A stretch of DNA of 64,000 nucleotides from Ectothiorhodospiraceae bacterium WFHF3C12 (GCA_013519935.1 JACDUA010000015.1:1-64000), one strand, 5' to 3'; counted from the stretch's first letter, positions 9,180 to 18,795 are shown. The notes: generated by a model not told the origin, from the letters alone. Made by a program: numbers and translations.

Positions 9180-9947
9180 CTACAGATTGAATTCCGCCAC
9201 CACCGGCGCGTGGTCGGACGGGCGTTCCCAGCGGCGCGGGTCCACGTCCACGTAGCTGGCCGTGCAGCGTTCGGTCAGGGCCGGGCTGGTCAGGATCAGG
9301 TCGATACGCAGGCCGCGGTTGCGGCGGAAGTTGTTCATCCGGTAGTCCCACCAGGAGAAGGTCTGCTCGGCCTGCTCGAACAGCCGGAAGGTGTCGGTCA
9401 GCCCCTCGGCGGTCAGCCGCTGCACGGCCTCGCGCTCCGGTGTGCTGCACAGGATCTGCTCATGCCACTCCTCCGGGTCGTGGACGTCCCGGTCCTCCGG
9501 CGCGACGTTGAAATCGCCGACCACCGCCACGTTGGCGTGCTCGGTCAGCTCGCTCTTCAGCCACTGGTGGAGCCGACCCAGCCAGTCCAGCTTGTACTCG
9601 TACTTCTCCGAGCCCACGGCCTTGCCGTTGGGTACGTACAGGTTGATGAAGCGAACGTCGCCGACGGTAACGGCCAGCACCCGGCGCTGGGGATCCTCCA
9701 GTCCCGGGATGTCGACGACCGCGTCGGACAGGGGCGCCCGGGCCAGAACCGCCACGCCGTTATAGGTCTTCTGCCCGGAGTAGACCACCTGGTAGCCGGC
9801 TTCGGCGATGGCCTGGGCGGGGAAGCGCTCGTCGGTGAGCTTGGTTTCCTGGAGGCCCAGGATGTCGGGTCGGGCCGTTTCCAGCCAGTCCAGGACGTGC
9901 GGCAGGCGGACGTTGAGTGAGTTGACGTTCCAGGAGGCGAGCTTCAT
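9180..9947 (-). CDS. xthA: Exodeoxyribonuclease III
   Basis: ExoIII-family AP endonuclease and 3'-5' exonuclease for base-excision repair. The 255-residue length fits the XthA/ExoA group. Motifs appear in order: [14 protein letters not shown] at the N-terminus, LQETKL with the metal-binding glutamate, [29 protein letters not shown] and the C-terminal ERPSDHAPV with the catalytic Asp-His. The stop falls 6 bp from a dispersed repeat. Upstream, 141 bp separate it from the divergent acyl-CoA ligase gene. Confidence 0.96.
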   Translation of the reverse strand: MKLASWNVNSLNVRLPHVLDWLETARPDILGLQETKLTDERFPAQAIAEAGYQVVYSGQKTYNGVAVLARAPLSDAVVDIPGLEDPQRRVLAVTVGDVRFINLYVPNGKAVGSEKYEYKLDWLGRLHQWLKSELTEHANVAVVGDFNVAPEDRDVHDPEEWHEQILCSTPEREAVQRLTAEGLTDTFRLFEQAEQTFSWWDYRMNNFRRNRGLRIDLILTSPALTERCTASYVDVDPRRWERPSDHAPVVAEFNL

Positions 9948-10088
9948 CGGTGATCATCCCAGCGCAGTGAGGCAGTCACATTAAGCAATGGCTCGCCCGT
10001 CGGCAACGTGACGCCCCAGCGCGTTCGCCCCGTGGGCCGTCGATCGTGCCAGAATGACCGAAAAGCCCTTGGCACGGAGTGCGCCATC

Positions 10089-11627
10089 GTGAACGTAGCC
10101 AACCTGCTTGTCAGATCCGGACGCAGCTTTCCCGATCGCCCGGCGGTGGCGCTGGGTGCGGAGCCGGTGATGGACTACGCGGGCCTGGCTGCCCGGGTGG
10201 GACGCCTGGCCGGCGGCCTGCGCGAGACTCTGGGCTGCCAGGCCGGGGACCGGGTGGCCCTGATCATGAAGAACAGCCCCGCGTACATCGAGGCGCTGTT
10301 CGCGGCCTGGTATGCGGGGCTCATCGCCGTGCCGGTCAACGCCAAGCTGGCCCCCGGCGAGCTCGCTTTCATACTTCGCCACAGCGGGTCGCGGGTATGC
10401 CTGATAACAGACGACCTGGCGGACAGTGTCGGCGCGGCGGTCGCCGAGGCACCGGTGGTGGAGCAGGTCATTCCGGCTGGCGGCCACGCCTACGAGGACC
10501 TCTTCGCCGGGGAACCCATGCCTCCGGCCCCCGCCGAGCCGGATGACGTCGCATGGCTGTTCTACACCAGCGGCACCACCGGCACGCCGAAGGGCGCCAT
10601 GCTGACCCACCGCAACCTGGCCATGATGAGCGCCGGGTACTTCACTGACGTGGATGCCATCGCCGCCAACGACGCCATCGTTCACGCGGCACCCATGTCC
10701 CACGGATCCGGGCTCTATATCCTGCCTCACGTGGCGGCCGCGGCGGTGCAGGTCGTGCCATCCAGCGGCGGTTTCGACCCGGGCGAGGTGCTGGATCTGA
10801 TCGGGCGGTATCCGGGGACCTCCCTGTTCGCGGCGCCGACCATGGTGCGCCGGCTGACCGACGAGGCGCGGCGCAGTGGGGCGGATACGGCGAACCTGAA
10901 GACCATCGTCTACGGTGGTGGCCCCATGTACCTGGAGGATCTGAAGGATGCCATGGCGACCTTTGGCCCCAGGCTGGCGCAGATCTACGGCCAGGGGGAG
11001 AGCCCCATGACCATCACCGCCATGAGCCGCCGCCTTCATCACGAGGCGCTGCGCGACGGGAACGAGGAGCGCCTGGCTTCCGTGGGGTTGCCCCAGGCGC
11101 TGGTTCAGGTGCGGGTGGCCGACGAGCACGGCAATCCGGTGCCCGACGGCACGGTCGGGGAGGTGCTCGTGCGTGGCGACGTCGTCATGAAGGGCTATTG
11201 GAACGCCCCGGAAGCGACGGCGGCGACCCTGCGCGATGGCTGGCTGCACACGGGGGATACGGGCTGTTTCGACGCGGCGGGGTACCTCACCCTCAAGGAT
11301 CGCACCAAGGATCTCATTATCAGCGGCGGCACCAACATCTATCCCCGTGAGATCGAGGAGGTGCTGTTGCTGCACGAGGGTGTCGCGGAAGTCGCGGTGG
11401 TCGGGCGACGCAGCCGCGAATGGGGCGAGGAGGTCATCGCGTTCGTGGTGCCGTCGGGTGCGTCCGCCCCGGCGCCGCAGACCCTGGACGCGTTCTGCCT
11501 GGAGCGGATCGCCCGGTTCAAGCGGCCGCGTGAGTACCGGTTCCTCGATACGCTGCCCAAGAACGCATACGGAAAGGTGGTGAAATCCGAGCTGCGAAGC
11601 TCGCTTGAAGAGGAGGATCTTCGATGA
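10089..11627 (+). CDS. AMP-forming acyl-CoA synthetase/ligase
   Basis: A 512-residue adenylate-forming enzyme that activates a carboxylic acid to acyl-AMP and then acyl-CoA. The phosphate-binding loop YTSGTTGTPKG lies near residue 159, IYGQGESPM is the A5 motif, and WLHTGDTGCFD with KDRTKDLIISGGTNIYPREIE corresponds to A7-A8. NAYGKV near residue 495 holds the C-terminal adenylation lysine. GTG at 10089 is preferred over the longer frame because GGAG lies 9 bases upstream and VNVANLLVRSG matches family N-termini. Its stop overlaps the next gene (ATGA). The acid substrate (fatty, aromatic or other) cannot be told from sequence. Confidence 0.9.
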   Translation: MNVANLLVRSGRSFPDRPAVALGAEPVMDYAGLAARVGRLAGGLRETLGCQAGDRVALIMKNSPAYIEALFAAWYAGLIAVPVNAKLAPGELAFILRHSGSRVCLITDDLADSVGAAVAEAPVVEQVIPAGGHAYEDLFAGEPMPPAPAEPDDVAWLFYTSGTTGTPKGAMLTHRNLAMMSAGYFTDVDAIAANDAIVHAAPMSHGSGLYILPHVAAAAVQVVPSSGGFDPGEVLDLIGRYPGTSLFAAPTMVRRLTDEARRSGADTANLKTIVYGGGPMYLEDLKDAMATFGPRLAQIYGQGESPMTITAMSRRLHHEALRDGNEERLASVGLPQALVQVRVADEHGNPVPDGTVGEVLVRGDVVMKGYWNAPEATAATLRDGWLHTGDTGCFDAAGYLTLKDRTKDLIISGGTNIYPREIEEVLLLHEGVAEVAVVGRRSREWGEEVIAFVVPSGASAPAPQTLDAFCLERIARFKRPREYRFLDTLPKNAYGKVVKSELRSSLEEEDLR

Positions 11628-11944
11628 CGAATGAATTGCCAAGTGGTGCGCGCCGTATCGCTCGCGACTATCCGGAGCTCTGGGAGGCCTACACGCGCCT
11701 CGGCGAAGCCGGCAGCGACGCCGGGCCACTGGACGGCCGGGAAGCGCGTCTGGTGAAGGTGGCTCTGGCGGCCGGGGCTGGCCTGGAAGGCGCCGTGCAC
11801 TCCCATGTCCGGCGGGCCCGAGACGAGGGTATCGAGGCGGAGGCGATCCGTCATGTGGCGCTGCTCGGGGTCACGACCCTGGGCTTCCCCAGGGCCGTGG
11901 CGGTGATGAGCTGGGTGGACGACATCCTCGACGGGGCGGTATAG
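11624..11944 (+). CDS. Carboxymuconolactone decarboxylase-like small protein
   Basis: A 106-residue all-helical protein of the CMD/AhpD-like group, seen from LVKVALAAGAGLEGAVHSHVRRARDEGIEAEAIRHV. The redox CxxC pair of AhpD is absent, as in many CMD-type members, so peroxidase activity is unlikely. Its ATG overlaps the stop of the acyl-CoA ligase by 4 bases, which implies translational coupling and a shared pathway. The function is unknown; members often accompany catabolic CoA-ligase genes. Confidence 0.8.
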   Translation: MTNELPSGARRIARDYPELWEAYTRLGEAGSDAGPLDGREARLVKVALAAGAGLEGAVHSHVRRARDEGIEAEAIRHVALLGVTTLGFPRAVAVMSWVDDILDGAV

Positions 11945-12004
11945 GCGCACGGTACCGCACAGCGGTTTGCGCCAAGCCCGTTGTTGCGGTCAGAGGTCTT
12001 CACC

Positions 12005-12472
12005 ATGCGACTATCAAGCCCGGTCATCGGCGAGGGCGAGCGCATCGACCGGCGTTACTCCGCCCGAGGCCGTAACGAGCTGCCGCCGCTATGCGTGGCG
12101 GATGTGCCGCCGGGCACGCGCAGCCTCGCCATAGTCGTGGAGGATCCGGATTCTCCTCTGGGCGACGTGACCCATTGGCTGGCCTGGAATATCCCGCCGC
12201 AGACCCGGCAACTGGACGCGGTGCACCTGCCGCAGGGCTGCCGGCTGGGGACCAACAGCTTCGGCAAGGTCGGCTACCGGGGACCAACGCCGCCCGAGGG
12301 GCGGCATCGCATTCGCTTCGTGTTGCTTGCGCTTGATATGGCGCCGTCGCTGCCCCGCGGTGCCAACCGCGGGGCTTTCGAGCATGCCGTCTCGGGCCAC
12401 GTCCTGGCGCGGGCGGAGCTGACCGGCTTCATGGACGCGTCCGAAGCCGGTACGGACGGGGCGTCCCCCTGA
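12005..12472 (+). CDS. YbhB/YbcL family PEBP-like protein
   Basis: A 155-residue protein of the phosphatidylethanolamine-binding-protein (PEBP) family. The ligand-pocket motifs are VVEDPDSP (the usual DPDAP region) near residue 42 and GYRGPTPPEGRHRIRF, the GPxPPxGxHRY signature. There is no signal peptide, so it is probably cytosolic. Bacterial members bind small anionic ligands, but their roles are poorly known. ATG at 12005 is preferred over an earlier in-frame start at 11981 because MRLSSPVIGEGERI fits the family. The TGA overlaps the ATG of the betaine transporter by one base, so translation of the two is coupled. Confidence 0.88.
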   Translation: MRLSSPVIGEGERIDRRYSARGRNELPPLCVADVPPGTRSLAIVVEDPDSPLGDVTHWLAWNIPPQTRQLDAVHLPQGCRLGTNSFGKVGYRGPTPPEGRHRIRFVLLALDMAPSLPRGANRGAFEHAVSGHVLARAELTGFMDASEAGTDGASP

Positions 12473-14028
12473 TGGCGGTCAATGAGCTGCCCGCCAATCC
12501 CCGGGCGTTCTTCTCCACCGTCAACCCGACGGTCTTCATTGTCTCGGCTCTCATCGTCAGCGGTTTCGTGCTGTTCGGCGTGACTCTGCCCGACACCGCC
12601 AGCCGTCTGTTCGAGACGCTGCACGCCTTCATCACCGATTACCTCGGCTGGACCTACCTGCTGGCCGTGTCGGTGTTTCTGGCTTTCCTGATCTGGCTGG
12701 TGTTCAGCCGTTACGGCCGCATCCGGCTGGGACAGCCCGGGGAACAACCCAGGTTCGGGCTGCTGGCCTGGTTCGCCATGCTGTTCAGCACCGGCATGGG
12801 CATCGGTCTGGTGTACTGGAGCGTTGCCGAGCCGGTGCTGCATTACCAGAACCCGCCCACCGGCGATGGCGGTACGGCGGCCGCCGCCCGTCAGGCGATG
12901 ATCTACACGTTCTTCCACTGGGGACTGCATGCATGGGCGGTCTACGTCGTCCTGGGCCTGTCGATCGCGTACTTCAGTTACCGGCACCGCCTGCCGCTGA
13001 CCATCCGATCCATTTTCTATCCGACCCTGGGCGATCGGATCTATGGCCCCATTGGACACTGCATCGACATCCTGGCCGTTTTCGGCACGGTCTTCGGCCT
13101 GGCGACCTCGCTGGGGTTCGGTGCCATGCAGCTGAACACGGGTCTGAATACCCTCGTCGGTCTGCCGGTCTCCCAGTGGAGCCAGGTCGGGCTGATCGCC
13201 AGCATCACCACCATCGCGGTGCTGTCGGTGATCTCGGGACTGGAGCGCGGCTTGAAATGGCTGAGCGTGTTCAATCTGGTGCTGGCGCTGCTGGTGCTGG
13301 CCTTCGTTCTCCTGCTGGGGCCGACGCTGTTCATCATCCAGTTTCTGCTGGACGCCACCGGGGGCTATCTTCAGCAGCTCGTGGAGCTGAGTCTGTCCAC
13401 CGGAGCGCTGTCCGGCGGGGCCTGGCACAAGGAATGGACGATCTTCTACTGGGGCTGGTGGATCGCCTGGTCCCCGTTCGTGGGCATTTTCATCGCCCAG
13501 ATATCCCGCGGCCGAACCATCCGGGAGTTCATCGTCGGCGTGTTGCTGATGCCGACGCTGTTCGTGCTGGTCTGGATGGCCGCTCTCGGCGGCACGGCGC
13601 TGCACATGGAGCTCTTCGATGCGGGCAGCGGCATTGCGGCGGCCGTGGCGCAGGACACCACCGTCGCCCTTTATGTCACCCTGGAACGGATTCCGTTGAG
13701 CACGGTGACCTCCATCGCCGTGACGCTGCTCATCGCCACCTACTTCGTCACCTCTTCGGATTCGGGAACCCACGTGGTGGACAAGCTGATCTCCCGGGGC
13801 AGCCGCTACTCGCCGCGGCGGCAGCGGGTGATCTGGGGTATCGGCGAGGGCGTGGTCGCGGCCACCCTGCTCATCGTCGGTGGCGAGGAGGCCCTGAACA
13901 GCCTTCAGACGGCATCCGTTACCGCCGGCCTGCCCGTGGCGGTGATTCTGGCTTTCTCGTGCATCAACCTGTACCGCGCGCTGCGGCGCGAATATGCCGT
14001 CAAGGGCGTTGAGCCGCCATGGGGCTAG
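12472..14028 (+). CDS. BCCT family betaine/choline-type transporter
   Basis: A 518-residue secondary transporter of the betaine-choline-carnitine family, with about 12 membrane helices. The GMGIGLVYWSVAEP motif from residue 108 is the glycine-rich stretch of Na+-coupled betaine carriers. YWGWWIAWSPFVGIF with ISRGRTIREF near residues 325-350 is the aromatic-box signature. It probably imports glycine betaine or a related compatible solute. It starts within the stop of the PEBP gene. The stop is 5 bp from the convergent dehydrogenase stop, with no room for a separate terminator. Short N- and C-terminal tails mean no obvious osmosensing extension like that of BetP. Confidence 0.93.
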   Translation: MAVNELPANPRAFFSTVNPTVFIVSALIVSGFVLFGVTLPDTASRLFETLHAFITDYLGWTYLLAVSVFLAFLIWLVFSRYGRIRLGQPGEQPRFGLLAWFAMLFSTGMGIGLVYWSVAEPVLHYQNPPTGDGGTAAAARQAMIYTFFHWGLHAWAVYVVLGLSIAYFSYRHRLPLTIRSIFYPTLGDRIYGPIGHCIDILAVFGTVFGLATSLGFGAMQLNTGLNTLVGLPVSQWSQVGLIASITTIAVLSVISGLERGLKWLSVFNLVLALLVLAFVLLLGPTLFIIQFLLDATGGYLQQLVELSLSTGALSGGAWHKEWTIFYWGWWIAWSPFVGIFIAQISRGRTIREFIVGVLLMPTLFVLVWMAALGGTALHMELFDAGSGIAAAVAQDTTVALYVTLERIPLSTVTSIAVTLLIATYFVTSSDSGTHVVDKLISRGSRYSPRRQRVIWGIGEGVVAATLLIVGGEEALNSLQTASVTAGLPVAVILAFSCINLYRALRREYAVKGVEPPWG

Positions 14029-14033
14029 TCTGC

Positions 14034-15050
14034 TCAGCCCAATGCCCCGATTCTTTCCACCAGCGAGCGGGGCACTTCCACACCCGCGGTCAGTGTCCGC
14101 CGCCGCGCATCGACGCGGCGCTGGGACGGCAGGCGTGTACCTTCCTGCTCCAGGATGCGGCTGAATAGCTGCTCGGCGTGGCCGAGTGATGCCGTTGCCT
14201 CGCCTCCGGCGGTGCAGCGGGCCGGATCGATGGCGATCATGAGCTCCCCGCCCTGGGGAGCGCCGGTACCGTCGGCGTCGCGTTCGCCGGCCTCGTAGCT
14301 GAACAGGTCGCCGATCAGCGCGCCGGCCAGTAGCTCCACCATCATGGCGATGGCCGAGCCCTTGTGGCCGCCGAAGGGCAGCTGGGCGCCCTTCAGGGCG
14401 ATGTCGGGGTCGGTGGTGGGCGCCCCGTCCGGGCCGACGGCCCAGCCGGCGGGGAGCGACACGCCGTCACGGCGGCGGATCTGGATCTCGCCCCGCGCGC
14501 TGACGCTGGAGGCCTGGTCGAAGACCACCGGCGGCCCGTTCTCCCGGGGCCAGGCAAAGGCCATGGGGTTGGTGCCGAACAGGGGCCGTGTGCCGCCCGC
14601 GGGCGCCACGTAGTTGATGGCGCCGGTAAAGGCGAAGGCCACCAGGCCCTGCTCGGCCAATCGTTCCACCTCCGGCCACAACGCGGCGATGTGGAAGACG
14701 TTGTTCACCGACAAGGCGGCGATGCCCTGGCTGCGCGCCCGTTCGGCCAGGGGTGCGGCGCCGCGTTGCAGCGCCAGCGGCGCGAAGCCCATACGACCGT
14801 CCACCCGGGCGACGGCCGGCGCCAGCTCGGAGATCTCGGGCTCGGCCCGGGGGTCGGGTCGGCCGGTCGCGATCACCCTGGCGTAGAAGGGGATGCGGAA
14901 CAGGCCGTGGGACTGGCACTCGTCCCGCTCGGCGGCGGTAACCGTGTCGGCGATGGCGCCGGCCTGGGGCTCGGAGCAGCCCAGGCGGCGGAGGGCGTCG
15001 CGGGCGAGGGCGTGGACCTCTTCCAGGGACAGGTGGACGGTATCGGTCAT
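14034..15050 (-). CDS. Malate/L-lactate dehydrogenase family oxidoreductase (Pip2C reductase-like)
   Basis: A 338-residue NAD(P)-dependent enzyme of the LDH2/MDH2 family, a fold distinct from classical lactate dehydrogenase. HGLFRIPFY near residue 48, PLFGTNPMAFAWPR and PFGGHKGSAIAMMVELLAGAL are the family signatures. The last is closest in my memory to delta1-piperideine-2-carboxylate/pyrroline-2-carboxylate reductases such as DpkA, but ureidoglycolate or sulfolactate dehydrogenase activity cannot be excluded. It is convergent with the BCCT transporter. If it does reduce cyclic imino acids, uptake and turnover of proline- or pipecolate-type solutes would be a natural link, which is inference only. 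Confidence 0.85.
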   Translation of the reverse strand: MTDTVHLSLEEVHALARDALRRLGCSEPQAGAIADTVTAAERDECQSHGLFRIPFYARVIATGRPDPRAEPEISELAPAVARVDGRMGFAPLALQRGAAPLAERARSQGIAALSVNNVFHIAALWPEVERLAEQGLVAFAFTGAINYVAPAGGTRPLFGTNPMAFAWPRENGPPVVFDQASSVSARGEIQIRRRDGVSLPAGWAVGPDGAPTTDPDIALKGAQLPFGGHKGSAIAMMVELLAGALIGDLFSYEAGERDADGTGAPQGGELMIAIDPARCTAGGEATASLGHAEQLFSRILEQEGTRLPSQRRVDARRRTLTAGVEVPRSLVERIGALG

Positions 15051-15101
15051 GGAATTTACCGGTTCGGTGCCAGAGCCATAACGGGTTGCAGATTCCGGGC
15101 G

Positions 15102-15272
15102 CCCCCTCTCCCCCGGCCCCTCTCCCGCGAGGGGAGAGGGGCGTGACCGCTGCCAACCTGATTTCCGCCAGGAAACAGGGTCGCTGTTACGAGCCGCTCT
15201 TCCCCGTGAGATCGGGGAGTGGCAGCTTGAGCCCCTCTCCCCTGGCGGGCGAGGGGCCGGGGAGAGGGGGAA
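15102..15272. repeat. CCCTCTCCC-type inverted repeat
   Basis: Two ~40-base arms, 15102-15143 and 15231-15272, are near-perfect inverted copies built from CCCTCTCC and GGGGAGAGGGG blocks. Each arm is itself a hairpin. A third small hairpin, CTTCCCCGTGAGATCGGGGAG, lies between them around 15199-15219. The element occupies the gap between the oligopeptidase stop and the dehydrogenase start and is unrelated to the AGCCACAGATG family. Confidence 0.8.
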
Positions 15273-15279
15273 ACCCCCA

Positions 15280-17322
15280 TCAAGCCACCAGCCCGCTTTG
15301 CCTCAGCAGCGCCTCGATGCTCGGCTTGCGGCCGCGGAAGGCCACGAACAGGTCCATAAGGTCCTCCGAGCCGCCCTTTTCCAGGATGTTCTCCAGGAAG
15401 CTGCGGCCGGTGTCCTGGTTGAAAACGCCTTCCTCCTCGAAGCGGGCGTAGGCATCCGCGGACAGCACCTCGGCCCATTTGTAGCTGTAGTAGCCGGCCG
15501 CGTAGCCGCCGGCGAAGATGTGTCCGAAGCTGTGGGGAAAGCGGTTGAACGCCGGTGGCCTGACCACCGCTACCGCGTCGCGGACCTCGTCCAGTAGCTC
15601 CATGATCCGCGCCCCCTGCTCAGGTTGATATTCCATGTGCAGCCGGAAGTCGAACAGGGAGAACTCGAGCTGGCGCACCATCTGCATGGCCGACTGGAAA
15701 TTGCGCGCCGCGATCATCCGCTGATAGAGCTCATCGGGTATCGGGGCGCCGGTTTCGTGGTGGGCGGCGAACAGATCCAGCGCCTCCCGCTCCCAGCACC
15801 AGTTCTCCAGGAACTGGCTGGGCAGCTCCACGGCGTCCCAGGGCACGCCGGCGATGCCCGAGACGGCGGGCACGTCGATCCGGGTGAGCATGTGGTGCAG
15901 GCCGTGGCCGAACTCGTGGAACAGCGTCAGGACCTCGTCGTGGGTCAGACGGGCCACTGTCCCGCCGGCGGGCGGCGTGAAATTGCAGGTCAGATACGCG
16001 ACGGGGATCTGCAGGCCCTCGGCGCCGGCCCGGCGCATGCGGCAGACGTCCATCCAGGCGCCGCCGCGCTTGTGGCCGCGGGCGTAGAGGTCGGTGTAGA
16101 ACTGGCCGCGCAGGCTGCCGTCGCCGTCGCGGATCTCGAAGAACTGCACGTCCGGATGCCAGGTCTCGGCATCGCCCGTGCGCTCCTGGATGGCAATGCC
16201 ATAGAGCCGCTCCACCACCCGGAACAGACCCTGGATCACCCGGTCCGCGGGGAAGTAGGGGCGCAGGTCCTCGGCGGATAGCTGGTGGCGCTGCTGGCGC
16301 AGTTTTTCCGTGTAATAGGGCACGTCCCAGGCCTCCAGCGGGTCAACCCGGTCGGTATCGCGGGCGAAGGCCTGCAGCTCGGCGAACTCCCCTTCGGCGG
16401 CCGGTCTGGCCCGGGCAGCGAGCTCGTCCAGGAACTCCATCACCTGCGCTGTGGAATCGGCCATCTTCGGTTCCAGAGACAGCTCCGCGTAGTTGTCGAA
16501 GCCCAGCAGCCGCGCCTCCTCGTGGCGCAGGGCGAGGATCCGTTCCATGACCTCGCTGTTGTCCCAGCGCCCGGCATGGGGGCCGGTATCCGAGGCGCGG
16601 GTGGTGAAGGCCTCGTAGAGCTCCCGGCGCAGGGGCCGGTTGTCGCAGTAGGCGATCACGCCGAAGAACACCGGAAAGTCCAGGGTGATCAGCCAGCCCT
16701 CCAGGCCCTTGCCGGCCGCCGCCTCGGCCATGACATGGAGCGTCGACGCCGGGACGCCGGCCAGCTCGGATTCATCCGTGACGTGCTTCGACCAGGCGTT
16801 GGTCGCGTCCAGCAGGTTTTCCTCGAATTTCGCCGACAGTGCGGAAAGCTCCTGGCTGATGGCCTTGAAGCGTGCCTTCTTTTCCGGGTCCAGGGCTACG
16901 CCGCCAAGCCTGAAATCGCGCAGGGCGTTGTCCACGGCCTTGCGTTTCGCCGCGGGTAGCCGGGTGAAGTCGTCGCGCTCGCGCACGGCCTTCACGGCCC
17001 GGTAAAGGTCCTCGTTCTGCGCCAGCTCTGTCGTGTATTCGCTGAGCTTTGGCAGGCAGGCGTTGTAGGCCTCGCGCAGGGCCTCGGTGTTCATGACCGA
17101 GTTCAGATGCCGCACCGGCGACCAGGCCCGGGAGAGACGGTCCTCGAGGTCCTCCAGTGGCTGCATCAGGCTGTCCCAGGTGAATGATTCGGTCTCGGCC
17201 AGTAACCGTTGGATGGCCGCCCGGTTCTCGGCCAGGATGGTGTCGATGGCCGGCTCCACGTGCTCGGGGCGGACCGCGGAGAAGGGCGGCAGGCCCCGGG
17301 TGTCGAGTAGCGGGTTGGTCAT
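15280..17322 (-). CDS. prlC: Oligopeptidase A (M3 metallopeptidase)
   Basis: Cytosolic zinc endopeptidase that degrades short peptides, including cleaved signal peptides. At 680 residues it matches E. coli PrlC. The zinc site is HEFGHGLHHML with H469, E470 and H473, and the third ligand glutamate should lie in the following WDAVELPSQFLENW segment. The N-terminus MTNPLLDTRGLPPF and the C-terminal YSYKWAEVLSADAY block are typical of the group. The gene is divergent from gor, whose start is 91 bp away. The stop is followed within 8 bp by an inverted repeat. Confidence 0.95.
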   Translation of the reverse strand: MTNPLLDTRGLPPFSAVRPEHVEPAIDTILAENRAAIQRLLAETESFTWDSLMQPLEDLEDRLSRAWSPVRHLNSVMNTEALREAYNACLPKLSEYTTELAQNEDLYRAVKAVRERDDFTRLPAAKRKAVDNALRDFRLGGVALDPEKKARFKAISQELSALSAKFEENLLDATNAWSKHVTDESELAGVPASTLHVMAEAAAGKGLEGWLITLDFPVFFGVIAYCDNRPLRRELYEAFTTRASDTGPHAGRWDNSEVMERILALRHEEARLLGFDNYAELSLEPKMADSTAQVMEFLDELAARARPAAEGEFAELQAFARDTDRVDPLEAWDVPYYTEKLRQQRHQLSAEDLRPYFPADRVIQGLFRVVERLYGIAIQERTGDAETWHPDVQFFEIRDGDGSLRGQFYTDLYARGHKRGGAWMDVCRMRRAGAEGLQIPVAYLTCNFTPPAGGTVARLTHDEVLTLFHEFGHGLHHMLTRIDVPAVSGIAGVPWDAVELPSQFLENWCWEREALDLFAAHHETGAPIPDELYQRMIAARNFQSAMQMVRQLEFSLFDFRLHMEYQPEQGARIMELLDEVRDAVAVVRPPAFNRFPHSFGHIFAGGYAAGYYSYKWAEVLSADAYARFEEEGVFNQDTGRSFLENILEKGGSEDLMDLFVAFRGRKPSIEALLRQSGLVA

Positions 17323-17413
17323 GGCGCTGTGTTCTTTGCTCCGTCGGCAGGGGAATGGTTAATCTAACTCACTTTATGTAGCCAATCCTCCCACCTGACA
17401 AGGCTTCCCGACT

Positions 17414-18763
17414 ATGGCCCAGCATTACGATCTCATTTGTATCGGCGGCGGCAGCGGCGGCATCGCCACGGCCCGTCGAGCGGCCGGTTACGGCGCGAAA
17501 GTGGCGGTTATCGAGCAGTCCCGCCTGGGCGGCACCTGTGTGAACGTGGGCTGCGTGCCCAAGAAGGTGATGTGGAACGCCGCTCATACCGCGGAGCTCA
17601 TGGAGCGGGCCGGCGACTTCGGATTCGAGACCGGCCCGGTGGCGCTGGACTGGTCCACGCTTCGGGAACGCCGGGCGGCCTATATCGAGCGGCTCAACGG
17701 CATCTACGGCACCAATCTGGACAAGTCCGGCGTGGATCTCTATCGCGGTCAAGCCCGGTTCGTGGAATGCCGGACGCTGGAGGTGGACGGTGAGCGGATT
17801 GCCGCCGACCACGTGGTTATCGCGACGGGTGGACGGCCGGTCTGGCCACGCATCCCGGGGGCCGAGCTCGGTATAGATTCCGACGGCTTCTTCGAGCTAA
17901 CAGAGCAGCCGGGCAGGGTGGCGGTGGTGGGCGCCGGTTACATTGCCGTGGAGCTGGCCGGGCTGCTGCACCAGCTGGGCAGCGACACCCGTCTGGTGAT
18001 TCGCCACGAGGAGCCGCTGCGCAGCTTCGACCCCATCATCCGCGAGGCTTACATGGCGTCGACGCAGGTCTCGGGCCTGGAGGTGGTGACCCACGCCCGG
18101 CCCGAGTCACTGGAGCGCGGCGCGGATGGACGGCTGACCCTGCACGTGGGCGACGACCGGCGGCTGGAGGGGCTGGACACCGTAATCTGGGCCATCGGCC
18201 GCGAGGCCAACGTGGACAGCCTGGGGCTGGAGGACATCGACCTGCATCGGGACCACAACGGGCATATCCCCGTGGACCAGTGGCAGTGCACGGCCGTGGA
18301 GGGGGTCTACGCCATAGGCGACATCACCGGCCGGTTTCAGCTCACGCCCGTGGCCATCGCCGCCGGCCGGCGTCTGTCCGACCGACTGTTCGGCGGCAAG
18401 CCGGAGCGGTATCTGGAGTACCGGAACATCCCCTCGGTGGTCTTCACCCATCCGCCCATCGGCACCGTGGGCCTGACCGAAGACGAGGCCCGAGACGAAT
18501 ACGGCGAGGCGGTGCGGACCCACGAGGCCCGCTTCGTGCCCATGGATTTCGCCCTGGGCGAGACCAAGTACCGCAGCGCCATGAAGCTGGTGACGGTGGG
18601 CGATGAGGAACGCATCGTGGGGGTGCACCTGTTCGGCGTCGGCTCCGACGAGATGCTCCAGGGCTTCGCCGTGGCCGTGCGCATGGGCGCCACGAAGGCG
18701 GACTTCGACGACACCGTGGCCATTCATCCCACGGCCGCCGAAGAGCTGGTAACCATGGGATAA
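17414..18763 (+). CDS. gor: Glutathione reductase
   Basis: FAD-dependent disulfide reductase that regenerates GSH from GSSG with NADPH. The 449-residue product has the FAD GGGSGG loop, the redox pair C42/C47 in [13 protein letters not shown], and the second nucleotide loop [11 protein letters not shown]. The basic residues of [12 protein letters not shown] that follow fit NADPH preference. The C-terminal [11 protein letters not shown] carries the active-site His-Glu of the partner subunit. The GCVPKKVMW sequence after the cysteines separates it from lipoamide dehydrogenase, which has GCIPSK. A dispersed repeat begins 3 bp after the stop. Confidence 0.95.
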   Translation: MAQHYDLICIGGGSGGIATARRAAGYGAKVAVIEQSRLGGTCVNVGCVPKKVMWNAAHTAELMERAGDFGFETGPVALDWSTLRERRAAYIERLNGIYGTNLDKSGVDLYRGQARFVECRTLEVDGERIAADHVVIATGGRPVWPRIPGAELGIDSDGFFELTEQPGRVAVVGAGYIAVELAGLLHQLGSDTRLVIRHEEPLRSFDPIIREAYMASTQVSGLEVVTHARPESLERGADGRLTLHVGDDRRLEGLDTVIWAIGREANVDSLGLEDIDLHRDHNGHIPVDQWQCTAVEGVYAIGDITGRFQLTPVAIAAGRRLSDRLFGGKPERYLEYRNIPSVVFTHPPIGTVGLTEDEARDEYGEAVRTHEARFVPMDFALGETKYRSAMKLVTVGDEERIVGVHLFGVGSDEMLQGFAVAVRMGATKADFDDTVAIHPTAAEELVTMG

Positions 18764-18765
18764 CC

Positions 18766-18795
18766 AGCCACAGATGAACACGGATGGACACGGAT
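18766..18795. repeat. Solo AGCCACAGATG repeat arm
   Basis: A single full-length copy of the ~30-base repeat (AGCCACAGATGAACACGGAT, then GGACACGGAT), three bases after the gor stop. No inverted partner was found before the carbonic anhydrase gene; instead a REP family 1 hairpin lies 175 bp further on. The intervening sequence (about 18862-18945) contains a decayed family 2-like pair. Confidence 0.8.
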
